A stretch of DNA of 64,000 bases. Source: Alligator mississippiensis. Lineage: Eukaryota > Chordata > Crocodylia > Alligatoridae. The stretch is taken from contig NC_081824.1 in NCBI RefSeq assembly GCF_030867095.1, forward strand, positions 344,156,203 through 344,220,202, read 5' to 3'. Below the pieces are notes generated by a model. The model was not told the origin of the DNA and did not search any database. It saw only the letters and a program-made list of their open reading frames with translations. The position numbers and the translations under genes are program-made. Below are positions 44,350 to 52,732 of the stretch, in pieces; the stretch's first letter is position 1; the number at the start of each line of letters is the position of its first letter.

Positions 44350-47300
44350 AAGTCTATATGGATAGATCTAGATCCATCCATATATATAAAGTTTATATGG
44401 ATGGATCTAGATCTCTCCACATATATTTAGTCTATAAGGATAGATCTAGATCTGTCCACATATATATAGTTTATATGGGTAGATCTAGATCAATCTATCT
44501 ATAAATAAGGTCTGTGCATCTGTAGACCTGCCTGCTTAGAGCCTTGTTTGGAAATGTCAGCTCTGGGCTTCCACTCCTTTTTTGACTATAGACAAAAACA
44601 CTAGAGCCCGTCTCCTGTTGCACTGAGCTCCAGGCAAAATCATTTGAGCACTGTGGATTATCCTAGGGAAGTCTCTTGAGTTTTCCCTGGGGACTTGTGC
44701 ATTAGGGGCTGGCACCTCCAGCCATCCTACTGTTGCATGCCCCTTTCCCCTGTCCTCTGAAGGGTTCGTCTGGTCCAGAGCCTGAAGGCAAGGTGAGAAG
44801 GGGAACAATTTGATTCAGAGGTACAGCCCCCTTGACTTTAATGTGAAATTCAACTTGTGAGATTGCTTCTCCTGGGAAGGGCCAGAGCAGTCAGTCTAAT
44901 GGCATTAAGATTGCTAATTAGGATTTATTAGGAGAACAGCAAAGCACTGGAACAGGCTACCCAGAGAGGTTATGTAATATCTGTCCTTAGAGGTTTTTAA
45001 GACCTGAATAGCCAAAGTCTTGGTGTGGATGAGATTCTGGGCATGGTCCTGCTTTGAGCAGGAGGTTGAACCAGATAACATGAATGACTGGTGCCTCCTG
45101 AATCTGGGGGGCACCCGCAGAAGCTGCTGACAGCAGTGACCCTGTCAGGGGGGGCACAAGCCCTACCAACAGCATCAGTGTTGGCCATCGGGGGGGCACC
45201 GGCCCAATTAGGGGGGGCATGTGCACCACCATGCACCCCCTACCAGTCGCCTATGCCAGATAATCTCCTGAGGTCCCTTCCAACCCTCATATTCTATAAT
45301 TCTATCGTCTCGTGGCACCCCGTGGGGCTGGGGCACCCTGCTTGAGAACCGCTGGACTGGGAGAAACATCTCCACGTGAAACACAATGGCAAACGCATAA
45401 GCACATGCTAACTTATTTTGTTTATTTTTAAGCAACTGGCACTGTGTTTCAGTCAATGGACAGAGCTCAATCAACCCCAGGTAAATGGGCTTTCTAATAC
45501 GTTGGCCCACATTCTTTTATGTACTTTATACATTATGCATTTTAACAGTCCTGGCAGTGGTGGGGTACAGATAGCTTCCCCACCCTCCTCCCCTCTGCTT
45601 TATCTGTGGCAGGTTAAAGTGCTTTGGGGTCTTTGGACAATATGCCTTAGAGTTGTCTGACAGGGTGGATTGTGTAGTTTTGAGGAACAGATTAGTCAAT
45701 AACTTGTATGGGATAGTGTGGGTAGGAATGATCCTCCCATGAACAGGGTGTTACACAAGATGACCCCTGGATGCCCCTTCCAGTCCTAATTTTCTATGAT
45801 TCTGTGAGAGTATAAATGCCTCTTTAAGTCTCCTCTGAGGTGTTGCTCAATGCTTCTGCTGCCTTCTGTTCTATTTTCCTTGCCTATATAACTTCATCCT
45901 CCTATTCTCAGTGTTGCTATACTGATAACAATAGATCTGTTAAGCAACCTACTGCCAGGGCCTTTTCCCTGGGCTGCCTGCATTGTTCAGTAAAACTGCT
46001 TTCTCCTCTCTAAATGGTTCATCTGGTCCAGAGCCTGCAGGCAACAAAGAAGGTGAACAACTTGATTCAGATGTGTAGCTCCCCTTAAATTCAATGTGAA
46101 ATCAAACTCCTGAGATTTCTTTTCCTGACAAAGGAAGAAAAATCTCTACTTATCAGAGCAGCTGGTATAATGAAAGTCCAGCCGTTTGTACTGAATTCTT
46201 CACCTTGGGGTCCTTACTGGAAAATGCATACTAGAATCTGTTGTCCAGGTGCAGTGCAGTGGAGAAAAGGCCACCCCCACCAACACTTCCACTGGAGATT
46301 GCCATGTTTCTTATTTAGTGGGCATAATACATACAAATCCAAGCCCTGTCAACATCATAACTCCTGTTGACTTCACATGGTGTCAGGTTTTCATTTTCAT
46401 CTTTGCTGTGTTGCTTTATTGAATCTTTACCATTGAAGTCATTGCAAATTTTTCTACTGGCTTCAACAGATTTCATGTTGGACTCCAAAATAGTTGTTGT
46501 CTCTGATCATGACTGAGCTAGAGGTTTTCTAACTTGTTCTACAAGTAAATTGTTCCTTATCAGGTATAGTATAAACAGGGCACCGGGGGGAGCCCAATTC
46601 AAAATAACTTGAGATTAATTAAATGACTCCCATCCACTTCAGTGGAGCTTAGGTCTGCACCACTGTGAACAACCTCTGACAACATGGAAGAGCAATAATA
46701 GATGAAATGGAGTATAGATTGAATTCTTCTTGTCAATGGCTCTTTAAGCCTCTTTCCATTTTAAATATCTCCTATATAATTCTGCTTGTTTTGTGGGCAG
46801 TCTGTGGCTTGGTTGATAATATTAACAACATTCTATCACCTTTCACCTGATAAAATACATTAGTTGTATCTGACAACAGCTCCAGTATTCATAGTCCCAC
46901 TGTCTGACCTTAGTTGTAATGCTATGGGCTTCAAGAGAATCATTTATTAAAATGAAAGACAAATCAGGTGTTGCCTCTACAGTCATATGCAAAAACATAC
47001 CATGAATCAGGATGGATAAAAATCAACACATTTTTTAAATTTAAAAAATCAGATTTTTTAATTTAATTGTATTTTTTGATTTTTTGTTAATCTTTTTACA
47101 AAAATAAACCTATATAAAATAGTTTTAATTTAAGATATGTCAAAGCTCAAAGATATCATCATGGAATAGGGATTATAACTTCTAATTATATACTATTTGA
47201 GACAATATATTCATGTAACTGTTTTAGAAAAGTTCTATAAATGGGTCACAACAGGCCATGGAATATATTAGGGGCCCAATCTTATGGGGTTCCCAGAGGC

Positions 47301-50300
47301 TTCTCTATAAATTAATAAAGATTAAATAAAACCACTCTACCCAATGGGACTTAGTGCTTAGTCTAGAAGATCCCATTAAGCATCTCTGTGATGGTTAGTT
47401 TCAGTTCTCAAACTGTGGATTTGTGTCTCGAGATATCCTTGTTAACAGAAGTATATGGAGATGAGAGATAACAGACCTGAGACTGAGTATGCATCAGCCC
47501 TATTGTCTCTCTGCAAATTATGTGTACACAGAGTCAAGTCCTTACCTCTCTCTAAAAGTGCAACATTTCAAGAAATTAAATGAATAAAGGATTGTTGGGG
47601 GTGGTGTAGATCTGGGCAAGAAGGAAGAGTCTGGAGATAAATGCAAGGAGGAAGAGGCAGTAGAAACAAAAGAAACATTTTGAGCAGAATCTTGTTGAAA
47701 TTGCAAAATACTTCCGTAATAACCACCTTGCAGCAGCTGCTCTGAAGAAAGCAGGAGGAACCAAACTAACTCTCCCACAAGGTATGCAAAGGAACTCAGT
47801 AGTTGACTGTTTTGAATGATATATTGAGAACTTAATCTGATGTCAATTTGTGAACAAAATCATGACAAAATAGATGGAATTGTCATAGCCAAAGTTCTCA
47901 ACATTGAGCTAAAGAGAAATGTGGAACGTATGCTGGCTATCCTGAAGCCTATTTCTGTAGCCTTGAGCAAAGGTTATATCAAACAACAAGAATGCACTTT
48001 TTGTAGAAAACAATGATTAAATTGAGGCTTCCTGACTACTGATTTAAATCATGATTTTAATCTATTTTATTTAAGTCAAATCCACCCAGCCACAAATATC
48101 AATGTGTGTTAAAATATTATTTGTCTTTTAGATCTCCAGTTCTATTATGGATCTTTGTAACTCCATATTTAATAGCATGCAGATAGCTGAGGTAAGATCT
48201 AATGATTTTTTTTTACTTGAAAAAAATTTCTCAACACTTCTCTCCAGCCAAATAGAGTTAAACACTGTATCATCATCATTATCTTTACTAGGAAAATAGC
48301 AAGGAAATATATAAAAGAGTAAGTATTGCTTCATGGTAGTAATTTGTATATAACATTCACTCTTGGATTCTGTAAAGCTATTTACTAAAATTGCTCTTTT
48401 TATGCAGTTTTTATTTCACTACTCAAGAGCTCAAGATTCAGCATATCCACTTAAAAATGGGGTTAGTATTTTAACATCATCATCACTTTTGTGTAGCAGA
48501 CTTAAATGTGTTAACAAGATACTCACTAGGCTGTGGAACAGCAAGATACATTATTTCCATGACCAAAATAAACACTTATGAACTGCTCCACTGATTTTTA
48601 GTGGGGCTGTTTCTGCTTAAGGTTCATGGCTATGACATTGTGACTTCCCTTAATGCATACTATCGGCAAACAATGTCAGTAGTAGGCTTAGAGCTACTTC
48701 TCACCTGATATAACTGTATAATTCTTGTTATTCAAGAAACCTACCTACAGAAGTCCCAGAATCGTTTGGACCTTGTTTATATATGATTGACTTTGGCTAG
48801 AAAAGGGCAAGATGTTACCATGAAGTCTGTTTTGGACAATATGTCTCAGATCATGAGTAATGTCTTTAATTACAGGGAGTGCTCTGATGAGATCCCCTAG
48901 CCATCTTCTTGCCAATTTCTTGATTGCTTGCCAATTTCTTGATCTTATCATAATTTTGATACTATTATTTAATTACTAAAAAGCATAATGCTTACACTGT
49001 TTTCTATTGAAAATAAGAAAGAAGGAAAAAAAACAACCCTTGGGTTCTGCTTATCTAGTAAATATATTTAAAGTGACATTAGCATAACCTGCAGATCTCT
49101 CATTAGAAGCCTTCCAAAATCATCTGGATAGCGCTGGTAAAACTATTGTCCTGCAGAAGTCAATGGTGGTTCATGCTAGGTAATCATAATCACTGTTCCA
49201 GGTTGAAAGATAATTTAATATAGTATTTTTTCATGTAGCAGTTTGTATCAGGGTCTCTAGTATTTCAGGACTGTATTGGATGCTTTAAAAATGGTTAGGA
49301 TACAAGATTAGGTCCAAAGGTGGAACAAGCCTTGTACACACCTATTTATGATATGAATATCCCTTTCTTCAGCTCACCCGAAAGCTTAGGATTTTTTTCT
49401 CAACACCATGGACACAATACGCTAAATTTAGCTATAGTAGAAACTGGCACACATCCTTTTGATTTCAGGTGGAGCTGGATATCCTTACATAGTCCTAGGA
49501 CTTTATTTTTTGGGGGGCTTAATCTAATTTAGATCAAAATTAGCTTAAAACATTAAGAGTGTGTTTTAATGAAAGGGATAAAATCCAGACCCCACTAAAG
49601 GCAATGAACCACTCTCACTGAAGTCACAGGGCTAAAATTCCACCTGAGTTGTGGAATATTTCTTAAAGACCTAAGTAGAACTGTTTTGCATATATCTTAC
49701 AGCTGGCATATTCAAAGGATCTTAATGGAGTTATACACTCAAACTTCACTGAGGATCAGCTGAACTTAGTTCCATAACTGCAACAGACTCCTTTAAAAAT
49801 TCCACCTAATAAAATGACAAAGAGCTGCTAAAATGCTCATATTTTGCCTTGGTTCCTCTCCAGAATAATTTCACATATATAAAAAAATATTAGTTGAGCT
49901 CTTGGGAGCCCTAGGCTAGCTAGACCACTGAGCCAGAGTGTTTGAATGTTTCATGTTCAGTGATCATTTTATTACAAACCTAGTGTTCACAATATTTTTT
50001 TATTGTAGTCTTCCCTTCTGCATCCTTTAATGCGCCTTGCTCCAAAGCTCTCAGAGGGAAGAACAAAAAGATTCCTTGATCCAGTATGCACTTGTTTCTT
50101 CCATAGTATTGTATGGCACCAACAGTGCATGTCGATTATAAATCATTGTCTTAATACTCGAATTGAGAACAGTTAACAAGGGGAAATCCCTTTGCCTTAT
50201 GCCCTGTGCTCTAATTGTCTTTCCTTCTCCTCAGGTTTTATATAAATGTCAGTTCCTCTCCTTTACTCTTTCTCTTTCTGTCTTTTCCCTGTGCCATGTC

Positions 50301-52732
50301 CTCTCTTCTCCCACTTTCTGATCCTTACTCTCATCTACATTTTACTTACCCATCTTTAAAACCTCCCCATGATAACTGCACCCATTCAACGGTGTAGTTG
50401 CTGCTTCCATTCACCTCTGCTGATGAGAATGCACTGGCTCTTCCCATTCCAGCCCCAGTTTCGCAATCTGATCAGTCCTCCTGCCCCCGACAGATTGCAG
50501 ATTCAGGCCCTGACTAACAGGGATTTTTCTTGCTCCCCCTGAAGTCAGTGGTGCAACTTCCAGTGACTTGGGTGATGCAGAATTCAGCCCAAAATGAATA
50601 ATCTCCTAAAGAACAAGTGCAGCATGAGCAGAAATCAGGTGCAGCAGCTATGACCAGATTAAAAACTGATGGAAATATGAAAGGTGGGGAGTAGCCATGT
50701 TTTAACAAATCATTGCTTTGCAACTGGGTGAATGGTGTTCCCAATGTTTTCCTCAATTCGAGTACTGCATTGTCCTCAAGAGCATGATGGTGTAATTTTG
50801 AATCAAAGTGAAAGCAGCATGCAGTTTGCATAACAGTTGTTAGCAATACTTAAATGCATCAACTTTGATTTGCTAGTACAATTCCTATCTGTATTTGTGC
50901 TTAATACTCTCTCTTCCAATAAAATGAATTGGAGCAACCTGATACATCAGCACTGGAGGATTATTATGAGAAATCAAAATAAACCTCATGAATGGAAGGA
51001 TTCATTAAAACTAATATGTACTGTCACCTTGCAGGAACAAATTGCTACTGCAGAGTTTACAAAGAAGGTACGCTAACATAAGAAACAAGTGGGGGATTTT
51101 TTAAATGGTCAAGACTATAGTTCTACTAAAGTAACTCACTTTGCTTCTAGAATATTATCTATCACTTCTAAAGCTACCTTCACTTTTTCTAAACCCTTGC
51201 AGCACCATATTAAAATACCAGAACTAAATATATTTACATCACACAAAGTGGATAGTTCTTGACAATGCCGTCTGGGTATTAATATTTAATCAGTACTTCA
51301 GCAGAATGGGCATCAAAGACTATTGGCATGTGGCTATTTGCATGCTGTTGAAAAGGTTCCTGAATTACTGATGCATTGACAAAATGATGCTGAGACTTAT
51401 CAGTATATCCATGAAACTATCGTTTCCAATATTGTGTTAATGGTCTGTGTTTTATTTTACAGGATAGTCCTGGTACCATGGGACGACCCTTTTTTCTTTT
51501 CAGGGTAACTTATTTTTCACTTTCTTTTCCTGTCTCTTATTCAGTTCGGTACTGTCTGTATGAAAGAATATAGAGCTATTTTCATTAGAAATTCTTGTGG
51601 CCCTAATTCTATAGCCACGCAGTCATCTCTTAGAAAGTTCAGGGTACGGACACATGTACATACGGAGCTGTTTCAAAAGGGCAGTAGCTGTTACATGTGA
51701 ACAAGCCAGGCATACAGATTTATCAAAGTTTTATGAAAGTTGAAGTGGTTTTGCTATATTAGTATAATTTCTGGCTTGTCCACACATAACAATTAGTGGT
51801 GCCAGCTGCTGCCCTTTTGAAAGCTTTCCCTTTTAAAAATGATTCCAAATGGTATATATGTCCATACCCTCATACATCCTTGTGATTAGACCAAAGAACC
51901 AGAAAGAACAGTGAGATTCTGGGCAGTAATGGACATTCTGGTACATTGGCTGATTTTCCAAATGGTGCTCCCAGAGCTGTTCTACCTAGAGGTTTCCACC
52001 CTCAACTCTGTTTAAAGTGGTAGCACTAATAATTAATTAGACAAATATAAGAACACCATTCGAACAGTTCAGACAGCATGCCCAGTGGGTGATAGTATAA
52101 TGCACAAGAGAATGAAATACCAGAAGCAAAATTGGAAATGATGAAAATAATCTCTAGCTCATTTCTTTCTCATTGGACTGTTGCTTCTTTGTCCAAAGTG
52201 AATATATTGCTGATGCTATTGTTACCTAGACTGAATTAATGCAGTGTTATGTAGAAATGGGAAAACTGGTTTTCACAAGCCTCCATCAACACGACAAGGA
52301 AGTTTAGTTAAAAAGGGGGCCTGATTCAGCAGGGTATTTAAACACGTGTTTTAAAAATATACCAGCATCCCGAGTAATTTCAATTAAACTACCCATATGC
52401 TTAGAGCTAGGCATATGCCTGTTTATCTGGTTAAACTAGGGCCAAGATGCTGAATGAGAATTCAGTCAGCCAGGCTTTTAGCTCTAGGTGCAGAAGCTCA
52501 GCAAACATATCCAAGACTGAGGCAAAGCACCTCATCCACACTATTTAAAAACGCCATCTTCACTCAACACATCCATTTGAGACAAAATTGTAAGATTTCT
52601 CAATCATCCTAAATGTACTAGGAGAGACACATTTCAATGCGTTTTGTCTGACATCTGTACTTCAGTATGATTATTTAAATATTATATTTTCAGCCTCGAA
52701 ATGGAAGAACTATTGAAGATGGTGGAATGTAG
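43447..52732 (+). CDS. NMS: Neuromedin S precursor (10 coding exons, 170 aa)
   Basis: NMS encodes a secreted brain neuropeptide precursor; the mature peptide activates neuromedin U receptors and in mammals acts in the suprachiasmatic nucleus and in feeding control. Exons: 43447-43525, 43611-43666, 45433-45480, 48132-48191, 48292-48318, 48408-48461, 50009-50083, 51035-51067, 51463-51504, 52694-52732; the 513 coding bases join in frame at GT/AG introns. Residues 1-26 are a signal peptide. Basic sites at 89-90 and 128-129 release a 37-residue spacer peptide (91-127, FLFHYSRAQ start, as in human NMS) and a 32-residue peptide (130-161) ending GRPFFLFRPRN, followed by G162-R163 for amidation. KK at 143-144 could give a shorter form. 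The FLFHYSRxQ and GRPFFLFRPRN motifs with a TKKD-type middle separate it from NMU. Human NMS has 153 residues; the extra length is mostly exon 4. Confidence 0.95.
43526..43610 (+). other. NMS intron 1 (85 bp)
   Basis: Very GC-rich, with tandem CCCCG pentamers; the only phase-1 intron of the gene. Confidence 0.85.
43611..43666 (+). CDS. NMS: NMS exon 2: start of pro-region
   Basis: The acceptor is CTCTCTCGCAG after an 85-base intron. It encodes GLPQPGARHRHASDLPDSQ, matching the position and SGFPQPLADPSDG style of human NMS. The donor is CAG|GTAGGA, phase 0. Confidence 0.85.
43745..44086. repeat. TAGATC/TATAGA satellite in NMS intron 2, left block
   Basis: Loosely periodic sequence made of TCTATAGATC, TAGATCTA and TATATGGATAG words. 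It is interrupted by a LINE 3' end at 44,087 and continues after it. Confidence 0.8.
44087..44290 (+). mobile_element. Non-CR1 LINE 3' end, second copy, in NMS intron 2
   Basis: About 200 bases (GGGCTTATAAATCACCTG, then a CTTTCTC-rich part, then CAAAGGATGAGCAACAT) match 42,850-43,050. It ends directly at a TATC microsatellite, which may be the element's own tail. Confidence 0.75.
44291..44352. repeat. (ATCT)n microsatellite
   Basis: About fifteen ATCT units (GATA on the other strand). Confidence 0.95.
44353..44520. repeat. TAGATC satellite, right block
   Basis: Three to four units of about 55 bases, each containing TATATGGATAGATCTAGATC-like sequence and a CCACATATAT-like spacer. Confidence 0.8.
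44900..45306 (+). repeat. CR1 3' end in NMS intron 2, with nested hAT MITE
   Basis: AGCACTGGAACAGGCTACCC and GGTCCCTTCCAACCCTCATA are the 3' part of an old + strand CR1. It is interrupted at 45,079-45,255 by a MITE; removing the MITE and one copy of CCAGATAA restores the CR1. Confidence 0.82.
45079..45255. mobile_element. hAT-type MITE, CATAGGCGAC family, copy 4 (nested in CR1)
   Basis: Left end CATGAATGACTGGTGCC; the right end reads inward as CATAGGCGACTGGTAGGGGG. The perfect 8-bp duplication CCAGATAA lies at 45,071-45,078 and 45,256-45,263. Because the host CR1 sequence is known, the insertion boundaries are firm. Confidence 0.92.
45308..45358. repeat. hAT MITE fragment (TGGTTCTCAACC family)
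   Basis: CTCGTGGCACCCCGTGGG and CTTGAGAACCGCTGGACT resemble the right end of the family at 28,984. It lies 75 bases before NMS exon 3. Confidence 0.45.
45433..45480 (+). CDS. NMS: NMS exon 3
   Basis: Encodes QLALCFSQWTELNQPQ, clearly the counterpart of human QLAYCLSQWAPLSRQP. The acceptor is TTATTTTTAAG and the donor CAG|GTAAAT. It lies 1.77 kb after exon 2, directly after a CR1 tail and a hAT fragment. Confidence 0.92.
45716..45808 (+). repeat. CR1 3' tail in NMS intron 3
   Basis: ATGACCCCTGGATGCCCCTT then CCAGTCCTAATTTTCTATGA, a short 5'-truncated CR1 end on the + strand. Confidence 0.75.
45809..46999. other. NMS intron 3, no feature recognised
   Basis: Part of the 2.65-kb intron 3. A TTCATCTGGTCCAGAGCCTG stretch near 46,018 resembles sequence near 44,767 (TTCGTCTGGTCCAGAGCCTG) in intron 2, with a similar AACTTGATTCAGA block after both, so 44,760-44,860 and 46,015-46,120 look like a diverged intronic duplication or two copies of one repeat. 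Confidence 0.45.
47008..48089 (+). mobile_element. Decayed hAT transposon with transposase remnant
   Basis: Left end CAGGATGGATAAAAATCA; the right end reads inward as CTGGGTGGATTTGACTTAAA. Flanks CCATGAAT and CCACAAAT are an 8-bp duplication with two changes. The interior on the + strand shows AAAALKKAGGTKLTLPQG, then residues like a D-x-E-S-Y-I segment and a LAILKPISVAL-like stretch, known from hAT transposases. The frame is broken by several stops, and at 1.08 kb it is shorter than a full element. It ends 42 bases before NMS exon 4. Confidence 0.8.
48132..48191 (+). CDS. NMS: NMS exon 4: NMU-like exon not found in mammalian NMS
   Basis: Sixty bases, phase 0 at both ends, acceptor TTTGTCTTTTAG, donor GAG|GTAAGA. 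It encodes ISSSIMDLCNSIFNSMQIAE. From memory, human and rat NMS go straight from the exon 3 equivalent to the exon 5 equivalent, whereas NMU has SNALEELCFMIMGMLPKPQ here. It adds a second pro-region cysteine, as in NMU. Confidence 0.8.
48292..48318 (+). CDS. NMS: NMS exon 5: first dibasic site
   Basis: A nine-codon micro-exon, ENSKEIYKR, matching human DNQDIYKR. The KR at the end is the cleavage site before the spacer peptide. The acceptor is CTTTACTAG and the donor AGA|GTAAGT. Confidence 0.92.
48408..48461 (+). CDS. NMS: NMS exon 6: FLFHYSRAQ spacer peptide
   Basis: Encodes FLFHYSRAQDSAYPLKNG, nearly identical in its first seven residues to human NMS and NMU. The intron before it is 89 bases. 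The acceptor is TTTATGCAG and the donor GGG|GTTAGT. Confidence 0.95.
48462..50008. other. NMS intron 6, no feature recognised
   Basis: AT-rich intron of 1.55 kb with no recognisable repeat ends; 49,570-49,640 (CTCTCACTGAAGTCACAGGG) may be an ancient amniote repeat scrap. Confidence 0.4.
50009..50083 (+). CDS. NMS: NMS exon 7: end of spacer, second dibasic site
   Basis: Encodes 25 residues: HPLMRLAPKLSEGRTKR followed by FLDP, matching human HPLMHLAAKLANRRMKR. Cleavage after KR starts the mature peptide at FLDP. The acceptor is TTATTGTAG and the donor CCA|GTATGC. Confidence 0.93.
50084..51034. other. NMS intron 7, no feature recognised
   Basis: Intron of 951 bases. The 110-codon - strand frame at 50,514-50,846 shows no known domain. 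Confidence 0.4.
51035..51067 (+). CDS. NMS: NMS exon 8: variable middle of the mature peptide
   Basis: Encodes EQIATAEFTKK, like human TAAVDFTKK. The acceptor is CACCTTGCAG and the donor AAG|GTACGC. Confidence 0.9.
51463..51504 (+). CDS. NMS: NMS exon 9: receptor-binding core
   Basis: Encodes DSPGTMGRPFFLFR. The acceptor is TTTATTTTACAG and the donor AGG|GTAACT. The core FFLFRPRN is split between this exon and the next. Confidence 0.95.
51642..51869. mobile_element. Fold-back MITE with 3-bp duplication, in NMS intron 9
   Basis: Left end GGGTACGGACACATGTAC; the right end reads inward as GGGTATGGACATATATAC. TCA flanks both ends. The inner arms also pair (CTGTTTCAAAAGGGCAG opposite CTGCCCTTTTGAAAGC, and ACAAGCCAG opposite CTGGCTTGT), so nearly the whole element is a long imperfect hairpin. 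Confidence 0.82.
52694..52732 (+). CDS. NMS: NMS exon 10: amidation signal and stop
   Basis: Encodes PRNGRTIEDGGM and then TAG, matching human PRNGRNIEDEAQIQW but shorter. G162 donates the C-terminal amide and R163 is trimmed. The acceptor is ATATTTTCAG. Confidence 0.95.
   Translation, partial: PRNGRTIEDGGM

Noticed and set aside
44291-44352. GATA repeat as a sex-linked satellite signal
   Set aside because: Crocodilians have temperature-dependent sex determination, and one short array in an intron is no evidence for such a role.
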